From contig OY755047.1 in NCBI GenBank assembly GCA_963576565.1, forward strand, positions 5,364,931-5,428,930: a DNA stretch of 64,000 nucleotides. Direction: 5' to 3'. Both the position numbers and the translations under genes were made by a program. Positions 30,410-41,610 of the stretch are shown one piece after another. The stretch's first letter is position 1. Every line of letters starts with the position of its first letter. This DNA comes from Aspidapion aeneum. Its lineage: Eukaryota > Arthropoda > Insecta > Coleoptera > Brentidae. Below the pieces are notes generated by a model. It saw only the letters and a program-made list of their open reading frames with translations, was not told where the DNA came from and searched no databases.

Positions 30410-31830
30410 TGATCATTAGCGTTTTCAGACAGGGGTGAGTCACAAATTGCATGTTTGGGGGGGGGGGGGGTTCAGGTATTTCTAGGGGGGATAAAAGAAA
30501 TCTGATCTCCACTTGCGAAGCTCGATTTTCAAGAGATTATTAAAGCTAAAAACTGGATCTTGATATAGCAAGCCGTTTTTAAGTTACAGAGGTTTTTTGA
30601 AAAGTCTGCATTTTGGGAGGGGGTCTACAACTTTTTATTTATGAAAAATTTATTTTGGGTTAAATTACCTAGTTTTTGACAAATTACATAAAGTTGGTAT
30701 TTTTCTTATAATTAGATTTTTGAAATCTGTGAAATTTCCTTTAAAATGATGTATCAAACTCAATATTTGATTCTTTTAATGTTTTTTATATTTTTATTTT
30801 TAATTACCTCCTTATTGTTGATTATTTTTCTGATTTGATCATTTGAAAATATTAAATAAACCAGTCAAAAAATAACAAAAATTAAATAAAAACAAAAAAT
30901 ATAAAAAATACATAGTAAATAAATTAAAAAAGCGTGTAAGCATCACAAAGAGGGAGCAGTTTTCCCCATGTCCCCTGGAAGTACCTCAGACCCCAACCAT
31001 GCAAAATAAAATTTGTATCACCCTTTATAATTTTTGATTTCCAAAAATCACATCTGACACCATTATTTTTGTTACTGTCTCAAATAATGACTGGTTTTAT
31101 TAATTTTTCGAAGGATTATTTAGGTATGTACAGGGTGATTCTCACTTTTAGGTGGCAAAGGGTACTTCTAGGGGAGATAAAGGAAAACTAAAAATTTCAA
31201 GATAAGATTTTTGGTAAAAACTTTTTATTTCTCAAAATTTATTTTTGGTGTAAATCGCTTGTTTGTACATTTTTTAAAGGTTAATCTAATTGTCAAACTA
31301 AATTTTATCTGGCACGTTTAGTTTCCGAGATATTACACAAAGATATATTTTTTCTTACTGCATGAGCATTTTTTTAATTGATTTTTGAAATCTATGTAAA
31401 ATTTCCTTTAAAGTGATATGTCACACTTTATATTTTTTAAATGTTTTTATACTTTTTTATTATTTTTTTATCATATAGTTTTTGACGCAGTTTTTATTAT
31501 AAATTAAAATAAAAAAATTATAAAAAAATAATAACTATATAAGAAGTAAACAAAAATAAAACATCGAGTGTGATACATCGTTTTAAAAGAAATTTCAGAC
31601 TGATTTTAAAATTCAAATAAAAATAGAGTTATTCCATAAGAAAGAATAAAACTTTGTGTTATATCTCAGAAATTAAAAGTGACAGATAAAATTTAGTTTG
31701 ACAATTGCGTTAAGTTATAGGCCCCAATCCAAACTGCAGACTTTTCAAAAAGCCCCCGTAGTGAAAAACCGGGTTGATATTATAGCAAAATTCGGTTTTT
31801 ACCAAAAAGAATTCCTATGCGTCTTCGTAA
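30410..31830. repeat. AT-rich dispersed repeat region with internal foldback
   Basis: Blocks such as TATTTCTAGGGGGGATAAAAG, ACATAAAGTTGGTATTTTTC and CCTTTAAA-TGAT recur at 31120-31330, 34530-34600 and 63370-63700. The stretch 31380-31620 is roughly self-complementary around 31500. No gene seen. Confidence 0.5.
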
Positions 31831-32006
31831 ATGACAAAAACAAAATCATCCAAGATCGTAAATAAAAATGGTATAATAATCCAATGGCAAAAACGGAATT
31901 CTTAATAACCAGAGACTAAACAAAAACGTCATTCATTAAAACAAGATAAGAGCAAAATCGACGTTTAGAAAGTCTTTTATTAAAACCGGACAAAATCAAA
32001 AGGCTC

Positions 32007-32262
32007 TGTAACGAAATAGCGCGTTTCAAAATAGCGCGCTCATTTGAGCGCGTGTTCAAAATAGCGCGTATCATAATGGCGCGTGTTCAAAATAGCGTGT
32101 ATCATAATGGCGCGTGTTCAAAATAGCGCGTATCAAAACAGCGCGTATCAAAATGGCGCGTATTCAAAATAGCGCGTATCAAAATAGCGCGTGTTTAAAA
32201 TAGCGTGTGTTCAAAATAGCGCGTCTTAAAATAGCGCGTCTAAAAATACCGTGTTTTGAAAG
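32007..32262 (+). repeat. minisatellite AAAATAGCGCGT, forward array
   Basis: About 14 units of roughly 17-19 bp of the form AAAATAGCGCGTRTC or GTGTTC, with G/A variants. It forms one arm of the foldback. Confidence 0.9.
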
Positions 32263-32725
32263 ATCGCCATTAGAAACGTCGCTGTTATAAAATAGTTCGA
32301 GCAAGGGGTCTCTTTCTAACATATTTTTTCAAAAAAAGACTTTCCTGACTTTTTTCCTGGGATTCTAAAGGGTGTAACTACACCGCACCGAACTGAAATG
32401 AACCGCACCAAACCAAAATTTTTTCAAAAAATTATTTCCCTAAATTATAGCTTCCCGTTCCTTATTTTGGTAGGTTTCTACCTGTGGCTTGGGGACATTT
32501 TTTTTGGTGGAAAAAGGTCAGGGAGTTACTGAAAAAAATGTTTGGTTCGGTTCGATTCCGTTCGGTTCAGTTTGGTTACACACCCTCTAGGATCCCGGAA
32601 AAGAAGCCAGGGAAGTTTTTTTTTTGAAAAAATATGTTAGAAACATACCTCTTAGTCGAACTATATATGAGTTGTGTTAAATATAGCAACCTTGCTTAAA
32701 CTGTTTAGGTGAATATACCTAAGCA

Positions 32726-32896
32726 GACCTGGGACGCGCTATTTTGATACACGCTATTTTGATCACGCGCTATTTTAAACACGCGTTTTTTTGAACATGC
32801 GCTATTTTGATACGCGCTATTTTGAACACGCGCTATTTTGAACACGCGCTGTTTTGAAAAGCGCTATTTTGATATGCGCTATTTCGTTACAGAGCC
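32726..32896 (-). repeat. minisatellite ACGCGCTATTTT, inverted array
   Basis: About ten units in reverse complement to 32007-32262, ending in the same unique sequence TTCGTTACAGAGCC. Confidence 0.9.
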
Positions 32897-34970
32897 AAAT
32901 CAAAAAGGATAAAATTATAAAAAGGGGCTGGGCCTAGCATGAGCAACTCTCTCCTGTATTTTCATGTATACTGGTCCCGTCTCTCCTTCTCTCATACAAA
33001 TCGGTCTCATGGAAGTTTGGCGGCAAATTTAAATCGGAAACAAATAATATTGTTATTTCTGGACCCAAAAATACATAAAAAAATTAAAATGCTTGTTTTT
33101 TCCTTTAATTAGGAGGTAATCTTCTTTTGAGAGGTCGAAATCGGTGTTAACCAAACCGAACCGAACCTCTTGGTCAATTAATTGCAAATGAATCCTAACC
33201 TAGGGTCCAAAACCTGACCTTTCTTTAGGTTGGGCCTTGCTTAATAAAAATGCCGTATGTGCTATAGCAATCCCTGTGTAGATACGGCGTTTTCATTAGG
33301 CATGGCAGTAAAGAAATTGCAGTGAAGGCCGCTTCAATTGCATAGCAATATCAGAACCGCTCTTCTTTAGGTGAACGTCACAAGCTAGGCCCGACCCCTT
33401 TTTATGATTTTGTCCTTTTTTGATTTTGTCCGGTTTTGATAAAAGACGTTATACATAAGGATGATTCTACCAAAAGTGGACTATATGGATATTATTTTTG
33501 GTCATTGCCTTTAAATAACATTACAGCACAGTAAATAATTTTGTTTTTTTTAATTTATGTAACTAATTAGCTGTAAGCTAAGAAACATTTATTTTCCCGA
33601 ATTTTAGGAATTATTGCATAAAAATTCCAGAGGGATGAGTACCAGAGGAATGAGTTTTTTAATGGTTTTCCAATTTAAATCAAAATCTATTTAGACTACT
33701 TAACTTAAGTTTTATATAAACAAAGTTCCTATACTTACAATTTTAAAACAATCAACAAAAAAATTGTACTATTGATATCAGTCGAATATTTACTTACCAG
33801 AGGAATGATAATTGAAGCGTTCCTTTTTGATTTCTCCGAAAAAAACTAATTTTCTGCCGAAAATAAAAAGATCTATAACTTAAACCAAACTAAAGTTGAC
33901 ATTATCTGTCACAACTTGTCACCCTCACAAGTAAATTAGATATCCAGGGCCGTCTCTTTCTCTAGAAATTAACCGGTTGTATTCACAAATATTGTTATTA
34001 AAAATGGAGCACGTTTAAAATTGTAAAATTTTCCGGAGAAGATGTAAATTCGGATTTTCAAAAATATGACTGCAAACTTAAGTTTTATCAATTTTTTGAT
34101 AAATAGTTAAGACTTGGTTAAATATTATTTATTAGGATTTTTTTTCAATTTGAATTTTTAATATTTGGTTTGGGACTACACCAGAGGAATGAGGTATTTG
34201 TTTTGTAATAAAAAAAATTATAAACTTGCAACTTATACATTAAACTCAAATGCTCCATAAAGAAAACATTTCGTTTATAATCTTATAACTAAAACTATGC
34301 TTCATTTGCAGTCTGTGTTTGAAAAATATGCATTCCCACTCCACAGCACCATTTTTGTAGAATCATCCATAACTTCGATTTTGCTTTTGCCTTGTTTTGA
34401 AGAATGACGTTTTTGAAAATGTCCGAATATAAATAATTCCGTTTTTAACATAAGACTGTTATGCCATTTGTCCTTTATGATCTTAGAAGCCTATGGGGAC
34501 CCACCAAAAATCCTAACTTGAAATTTGAGACTTACAAAGGGGGGCTTAGTTTTCCCCTACCTCCTCTAGAAATGCCTAATTTTAAATCACCCTGTATTTT
34601 ATTTATTTTAGTTCAGTTTAATTTTTTTTTGTTATTTTTGGAAAAATAAAAACTGTCCAAGTCTGATACTAAAAAATACAAAAGGTCAACCTTAACATAC
34701 CTTCTTCCTAGGTCAAAACTTTTTTTTTAAGTTTCTTTTTTATGTATTAATGTATATAACAATAAAAATAATATATAATATTAATTTAGATATTTGTACA
34801 GAATATTTTTGGGTTTTTAGTTTTGTAAGGCGAATTTTACAAAAAGAAATTTGTTGTTGCTAATTTTATAGTGATTAAAATAATATTATTTGAAATTTTG
34901 TCACACCATTACCTCCGATTTTTTTTCATATTTTTAACAAAATATGAGTCATTCTCCAAATTTGCCCTCG

Positions 34971-35213
34971 TTATTAGGGACTTATTGCAATAAAGGCAGG
35001 CAGTAATTGTGCCGGGCACTATTCTGACAGTTTCGCATTACAAGAACAGCTGTCTTCTTTCAAAATTTGGCCTGTGAGTATTATAAGATCCGGAATTATG
35101 ATTCGACTTTGGTATGTCAATTTTAAAAGATCAACTGTCAGTTTTTAATGCGAAACTGTCAGAATAGTGTCCGGCAGAATTACTGCCTAGCTTTATTGCA
35201 ATAAGTCCCTATT
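34971..35213. mobile_element. GCCGGG-type MITE, copy 1
   Basis: Ends TTAGGGACTTATTGCAATAA and TTATTGCAATAAGTCCCTA, then GTGCCGGGCACTATTCTGAC. About 245 bp. Related to the GCCAGG MITEs at 3621 and 3905 in layout and in the internal CGACTTTGGTATGTCAATTT block. Confidence 0.8.
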
Positions 35214-36190
35214 ACAATAAAGCCAGGTGGTAATAGTGTCGGGCACTATTCTGACCGTTTTACATTGAAAACTGCCAGTTGATCTTGACATACCAAAGTC
35301 GAATTTATAAATCTAGTTGTCTATCAAACAAGTTTCATGGGTAATCGGGCAAAAAGGAGTTTTTTGTTTCCATTTTTCCGTGGGTAGCTTGAAAGCTTAA
35401 CCTCACGGGGGTCCAAGATCTAATGGACACCTAATAAGTGTTGACAGTTAACCGTTTCGTCCTTATGGGACTCCTTAGAACACTGCTGGTCAAGTGACAA
35501 ATCTTGCGAAGTTAATCAGACGGTTTTGTCTCCAATTAAATGTAATTAGTGAGCGAACTATAGCAAGAGGCGCCATCTACCGAGATACGAGAGAAACAAA
35601 AAACCAAAAGCAGGGAAAAACACTGCTATACAATATCGATCAATGAAAAGATCGAATGCAAATAAAAGAAAACAACTATAGTCCGTGACCTACGACAGCT
35701 CTTTGTCTTTTCAGGCCGCATTTTGCATTTTTACCCGTCATCAAGACAGTGAGCGTCAATCAACGGAATTCTTAAGCCAAATAATACTAACAAACGTGAA
35801 ATTTCGTACCCGTGAATTTAAAAATCAAACAAGTTTCATGGCTAATCGGGCAAAAAGGAGTTTTTTGTTTCCCTTATATTTTTTCGTGGGTAGCTTGAAA
35901 GCTTAACCTCACGGGGGTCCAAGATCTAATGGACACCTAATAAGTGTTGACAGTTAACCGTTTCGTCCTTATGGGACTCCTCAGAACACTGCTGGTCAAG
36001 TGACAAATCTTGCGAAGTTAATCAGACGGTTTTGTCTATGTTTCATTAATAATGGCGGCACTATGATTTCCGGCTCTTATAATACACAAAGGTCTAATTT
36101 TTAAAGAAAACAGCTGCTCTTATAATGCGAAACTGTCAGAATAGTGCCCGGCACTGTTACTGCCTGGCGTTATTGCAAAAGTCCCTATTT
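35214..36190. mobile_element. GCCGGG-type MITE, copy 2, split by an insertion
   Basis: The left half (35214-35324) and right half (36034-36190) form one MITE; the rest is a separate element at 35325-36033. Confidence 0.65.
35325..36033 (+). mobile_element. element with about 205-bp direct terminal repeats
   Basis: 35325-35527 and 35826-36033 are near-identical direct repeats starting CAAACAAGTTTCATGG and ending CAGACGGTTTT. They enclose 298 bp without coding potential. GTCTAT occurs at 35319-35324 and again at 36034-36039, a possible 6-bp target duplication. The termini are not TG...CA, so this is not a standard LTR element; a TRIM-like element or a piece of a tandem repeat are both possible. 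Confidence 0.55.
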
Positions 36191-36862
36191 AAAAGGCGTC
36201 AAAAATTTATTCTTTGCATATTGCTCTATGCCTTCATCCACTTTTCGTGTTAATGCAAAGTTGATTCCAGGTGTTGAAAGCCCGTACCTTTGGGAACACA
36301 ATTCCACTTATTTGACATCTGTCAAACTCATGCCAAATACAATATGGCGCCTCAAAAATTAAAAACAAAAGAATTTTGGAAAATTCACACTTTTTTTATT
36401 TCATAACCGATTTTTTTTCAATTAATTTTATTTTATTTGGATTATTGTGCACTTTTATAAAAGCTATTAATCACTTGCATTTTTAATTTTTTTGTGTCTC
36501 AAAAAAAATATATTCCTCAATATCATGTTTTTTCGTGCTTTTTGCGTTTTATAGAGAAAATGCTTATTTTACAAAAAAAACACAAGATACAAAAATTAAG
36601 TGAATTGATAAGTTGTATCCATAGTTTTTCAATTTTTACCATAAGTTAAAGAGCTTTCGATTTATGCTAAAAAAACTACGAAATTGGCCTGAGGTACAAA
36701 GTTTTTCTTTTTCATGAAAGGTTCAAAAGTGGACAAAATGCTTTAAAAATTAAATGGGCCATTCTAAAGCTATTTTTTTATTTTTTGTAGTCTATTTTGT
36801 AGTCTATATTCTGTTTAAATATCCTATCAACGATTTTGATATATTTGAGATATATTACTATC

Positions 36863-37140
36863 AGGCCGAACTGACCACGAATGGACCAACACGACAATAA
36901 AAATCTTCTAAGACAGTCAAGCAGCCTTAAAAGCTCTTCATTTCTACACGGTCTTATCAAGAACCGTGAGGAACTGCAGGTACTCGCTGAATGCGCTTGG
37001 TAGCGCTAATAATGTGTCATTAGTATGGATACCAGGGCATTCTGGACACGAGGCCACAGACCAGGCAGCGAGGGAAGCGGCATCTGCCGAATTTTTCGGC
37101 CCCGAACCAGCCCTGAGGATATCCTACCCAACAAACAATT
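36863..37140 (+). pseudogene. LINE RNase H fragment (first half of a split LINE tail)
   Basis: After HEWTNTTIKIF a one-base shift leads to DSQAALKALHFYTVLS, then SANNVSLVWIPGHSGHEATD and EFFGPEPALRISYP. This is the middle and end of an RNase H domain as in the LINE at 9529. Frame breaks are present. Its continuation is at 38985-39470, beyond a 1.8-kb interruption. Confidence 0.75.
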
Positions 37141-38358
37141 AAAGTTGTAACGACGAAACCCCAACTAGAAAGAATTTCTTAAAAGTAACCGCAACGTACT
37201 CCCGCTACGTCTCAGTATACCATACAGCGACGTTATAATTCCCTAAGTGGGGAACCAATTTCTGGTTATAACTACTTGGCCAAGTGTTTAAAGTCACTGT
37301 AGTAACAACTACACTACTACGTCGTAGCCAGGTATCTACTACGTCGTAGAGGCTGTTTTTTTCCGTAATGGCATAAAAGTTGCGATGTAGTTGCAAATAA
37401 TATAATCGTTTCTTTTTGGTAGAATTGTTACACAATATGGTGGACACAACAGTAAACAGACTCGCTTAGTTTTTTTGTTTGGTTATGGTTATAATATGAA
37501 CTATGTTATCCAAAAGTGTGAGAATTTACGAGCAGAGGATCAAAATTCGAGTGCGACGCAAAGTTTTTTGTATAACATGCATTATATATATTGCAAAAAA
37601 CCGGTGCGCCCGTAAAATTGAGCCGTTTTCTGGTAGCTGATGGAATTTTTGTGTTGTGATTTTGGAGGTTATGTTTTCATAATCGACAGTTAACTCCAAC
37701 AAATGGTGCTTAAGAAGAGCATTTTTGGTAAGCTTCAACTAATTTGTTTATAAAATAGTATGGCTCTTTAATATGAGCTCATAAAACGACAACAAAAATA
37801 TTATTTTCTTATTTTCTATTTTCTTTCTTACATAAAAACATGGCGTCCCAAACTATATTCCCTGATAGTCGAAAAGGTTACTTGAAAGTAGTTGCGGCTT
37901 TAAAGTTGATCCAAAAAGTTATTTTGTCTAAATTGTTACATCAGATGTTACTATGATGACACAAACTTTTGTGGTAAAAATTAAAGTTATAATGTAGTTG
38001 TCGGATACACTTGTTTGGGACTCCAATGAAGCTTAACTTTCTAGTGGTAATTAAGTAGGATATAAAAGTCAGGGCGACTACGAAATAACGACTAAAAAGA
38101 AAGTAAAACTTTAGCAACGTCCTATTGTGGTAGAGAAGACTATCAGAATCGACTATCAAGAAACAATCCTATGAAGTAGTTTAGAGGGTCGTTTTTACGA
38201 AACATCTACTATTTCCTGATACTAAATAGTAGTTAGAACTAAAAAGTAACAAATTTTGGTTGGGATCACCACATTTCTACTATAAGAAAGTAGCAAAGCC
38301 TTTAGAACATGTAGCCGCTACTATAAATGTTAGTTGGGTACAATGCTGCTAAAGTATT
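37141..38358. other. interruption within LINE tail, unassigned
   Basis: AT-rich with repeated words such as TACTACGTCGTAG (37317-37350). No coding sequence recognised. Confidence 0.4.
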
Positions 38359-38964
38359 GTTCATACTCGTCTTAGTCTTTTGTTTTTGATTAGTCTTTGT
38401 CCTTTGATTAGTCTTAGCTGTCTTAAACAAAATCGGCTGTTCATACTCGTCTTTTGTTTTTGATTAGTCTTAGTCATAACTCACTGAAAAAAAAATTCAA
38501 TTTCAATAAAAAGGTCCCTTTTCAAAAGTCATTTTCTACACAAAACAATCTTATTTAACCTAATTTGTGCACGAAACACAAACACGAAAGAACAAAAGCG
38601 AAAAAGAAAATAAAAACAAATAAAATTTTGAGGTTAGGTTGAGATTTTCTGTTAAAAACATGATTAATGGCGGGAAATTCAAAATTTCGGCCGCGCGCTT
38701 GCGCTTTTCGGACGCCCTGTAAAAAAAAACAACAAATATCAGCTGATGTCTGTCACTCGTCTTAGTCCTTGTCCTAAGGATTGAAAGTTGGCAACTCTTA
38801 AGACAAAGACTAATCAAAAACAAAAGCAAAAACATTGTATGAACACTCCCATAAGAAACAGTGGTTTTAACTTTCTTATGACAAGACATATGACTAAACC
38901 AAGACAAAAGACCACAGATTAGGTAAATAAGTATCAAAAGACTAGACAAAAGACGAGTATGAAC
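38359..38964. mobile_element. GTTCATACTCGTC TIR element, copy 3 (complete)
   Basis: Starts GTTCATACTCGTCTTAGTCT and ends AGACAAAAGACGAGTATGAAC, about 606 bp, matching 5517-6089 in reverse complement over its length. Contains AAGACTAATCAAAAACAAAA-type repeats near both ends. Non-coding. Confidence 0.75.
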
Positions 38965-38984
38965 GATCCATAAATTAACCACAT

Positions 38985-39470
38985 TGAGATGGATGGAGAA
39001 CAGCTTCCAACAATACTGAATGAATATACCAGAACTGGCTCACTCTAAAGAGTTCATTAAAGGACCTTGTCAGAAGAGAGCCAGGAATATTATTGGACTT
39101 ACCAGACAGGAGATCCGTATAGTGACTGGACTCTTTACAGGTCACTGTCGACTAAGAGTACCCATGCACAGAATGGAAATAACAGAAGAGACCAAATGTA
39201 GACTCTGTATGGAGGATGACGAAACAGTTAGACATGTACTGTGCGAATGTCCGGCTATTGCACGTTTACGCCAAAACACTTTCGGTAAACCTCAGATTGA
39301 TTCAGAAGATCTGAACAGTGTCTCACCCAAACTAATAGCTAACCTTTTTGGAGGATTAGGCATAGTAGTGAGAAACCACTCAGCCACAATAGACCCACTA
39401 GTGGTCGCAGTGGGAGGGCTGCAAGGCCCACTCACATATGAATCATCATCTAATCGCTTGATGATATAAT
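38985..39470 (+). pseudogene. LINE ORF2 C-terminus with zinc knuckle
   Basis: RWMENSFQQY then a stop, MNIPELAHSKEFI, ARNIIGLTRQEIRIVTGLFT, GHCRLRVPMHRM and the knuckle CRLCMEDDETVRHVLCEC, then SPKLIANLFGGLGI and a stop at 39467-39469. The order matches the C-terminus of the intact LINE ORF2 (LRIITGLYTGQCRLNKHM, CRFCGVEEETPLHLICHC) but the family is different. Probably the same insertion as 36863-37140. Confidence 0.8.
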
Positions 39471-40462
39471 GAAGTTTTTTAGATTTTTGACGAAAGCTGT
39501 AATTTTAAGAGAAAAATGGTTTGGTAGTTTTTTGTAGAGCTTTAAATTACCTTTCCACCGATGTGCTTTTTAGGTTCCTAGAGGTTGCCCTAAGGTATAA
39601 AAAATGGTCGGGAAAGCATTGGTGCAAAATCGTGGGTCGGCCATATGTAAACCGTCATATTTGTCAGAAAATAGACTACAGAAAATAAAAAATTAGCTCA
39701 CGTTATTTAAAATGGTAGAGCCTTTTAATTTTTGAAACATTTTTACCACACACCGAAACTTTCATGAAAAAGTAAAGTTTTGGTGTTTAGAAGTACCCTC
39801 AGGCCAATTTCGTAGTTTTTTGAGCATAACTCGAAAACTTTTTAACTTATGGTAAAAATGAAACCCACCATGGATACAACTTGTCAATACACATATTTTT
39901 GTCTGCTGTGATTTTTTTATAGAATGAGCAGTTTCTCTATAAAACGCAAAAAACACAAAAAAAAACATAATGTTGAGGAATATATTTTTTTTGAGACACA
40001 GAAACATAAAAAATGCAAGTGATTACTAGTTTTTTATAAAAGTGCACTATAAACCAAATAAAATAAAATAAATTTAAAAAAGATCGGTTAAGAAATAAAA
40101 AAGTTGTAAATTTTCCAAAATTCTTCTGTTTTTCATTTTTGAGATGCCATATTGTATTTGGCATGAGTTTGACAGATGTCCAATAAGTGTAATTTTTTCA
40201 ATTTTTTTCCCAAAAGTAAGGGCTTTCAACACCTGAAGTTAACTTTGCATTAACAAGAAAAGTGCATGAAGGCCTCCTTTTATGTCACGGGGGCAGAAAT
40301 AGTATTTCTCTACTAAATTAACATTCTTCCGTAATACCCAATTATTTTTGGGACACATGTACAAAAATTAAAAACAGATAAATGCTTTTTTTAAATCATA
40401 CAAAAAGCAAAGTTGAAGCTTTTTAATTGTTTTTTTTGCAAAATTCTCAAACCAAAAAAATA
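39470..40462. other. AT-rich, dispersed repeat, no gene
   Basis: The part 39760-40260 is an inverted, diverged copy of 36200-36720 (shared GGCGCCTCAAAAATT-like, CACTTTTATAAAAG, GGCCTGAGG-type words). No coding sequence seen. Confidence 0.45.
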
Positions 40463-41610
40463 CAGGAGATTTTAAAATTCAATAACATAATTTTAGTGTT
40501 GAATTCCTTAAGTGATTACAAGACTAAAAGTTCATATAAATATAGGTCCGCAAACGCTTAGTTTTCGAGATATAGGGTGTTCAAATTTAATTTTTTTTTA
40601 AGTTTTTTGTTTATAGCTTGTGCAGTTTTTGATATATTTTGCTCAAATTTGGCTTGTATATTTTGCTATAGGCACTACACTATTAGACATGTCAAATCAT
40701 AGTAAAAATCTACAGGGTGATACATTTTCAGAGATCATGTCGTCTTTTCCCCCAGATTTTTTTTGTGATAAGCCACTGTTAGATTTTAAAACAACAAGTG
40801 AACTCCTTGTTTCATTTGCAAACTTTTTGTCTCTTGCGATTTTTTCGCATCTCTAACCGTTATAGAAAAAATCGCTGTTGCACCAAAGGCTGCTATCATC
40901 AAAATAAAAAATGCTTCAGCATGGTACGATGGCGAGTCTAACAAAATAAACAAACAAAAATAATAGGGACCTATTGCAATAAAGCCACGCAATAATTGTG
41001 CCGGGCACTATTCTGACAGTTTCGCATTATAAGAACAGCTGTCTTCTTTCAAAATTAGGCCTTTGTGTATTATATGAGCTAGAATTAATGGTGCCGCCAC
41101 TATTAGTGGAAAATAAACGACGGGATTTATAAAATCGATTGTTGTTGCTAATTTTATAGTAATTAAAATAATATTATTTGAAATTTTGTCACACCATTAC
41201 CTCCGATTTTTTTTCATATTTTTAACAAAATATGAGTCATTCTCCAAATTTGCCCTCGTTATTAGGGACTTATTGCAATAAAGGTAGGCAGTAATTGTGC
41301 CGGGCACTATTCTGACAGTTTCGCATTACAAGAACAGCTGTCTTCTTTCAAAATTTGGCCTGTGAGTATTATAAGATCCGGAATTATGATTCGACTTTGG
41401 TATGTCAATTTTGAAAGATCAACTGTCAGCTTTCAATGGAAAACTGTCAGAATAGTGCCCGGCACTATTATTGCCTGGCCTTATTGCAATAAGTCCCTAT
41501 TATCTCGAAAACGAAGCGTTTGCGTACCTATGTTTATATAAACTTTTTGTCTTGAAATCAATCAAGAAATTTAACACTAAAATAGTGGTATTGAATTTTA
41601 AAACACCCTG
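40463..41610. mobile_element. CAGG-ended foldback element, TA-flanked
   Basis: The left end TA-CAGGAGATTTTAAAATTCAA is mirrored by TTGAATTTTAAAACACCCTG-TA. The arms also share CAAACGCTTAGTTTTCGAGAT. Two GCCGGG MITE pieces are inserted inside (40965-41100 and 41262-41505). Confidence 0.7.
41262..41505. mobile_element. GCCGGG-type MITE, copy 3
   Basis: Ends TTAGGGACTTATTGCAATAA and TATTGCAATAAGTCCCTATT; nearly identical to 34971-35213, including about 90 bp of the flanking sequence on the left (41140-41262 against 34850-34971), so the two share a duplication larger than the MITE. Confidence 0.8.

Larger units (their letters stand above)
31830..34455. mobile_element. nested foldback with minisatellite inner arms
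   Basis: Outer arms: AACGGAATTCTTAA, AAACGTCATTC, AAAACAAG-AA-AGCAAAATCG at 31885-31965 are mirrored at 34360-34450. Inner arms: ACCGGACAAAATCAAAAGG at 31995 is mirrored at about 33430. The innermost part is bounded by GGCTCTGTAACGAAATAGCG at 32001 and its complement at about 32893. The core near 32350-32600 is also self-complementary (GGGTGTAACTACACC and its mirror). No coding sequence seen. Confidence 0.65.

Noticed and set aside
32007..32262. CRISPR-like regular repeats
   Set aside because: Units are contiguous or nearly so, without unique spacers, in a eukaryotic intergenic region; a minisatellite.
39762..40164. Hydrophobic short frames resembling membrane peptides
   Set aside because: Produced by T-rich DNA of a dispersed repeat; no start context or conservation.
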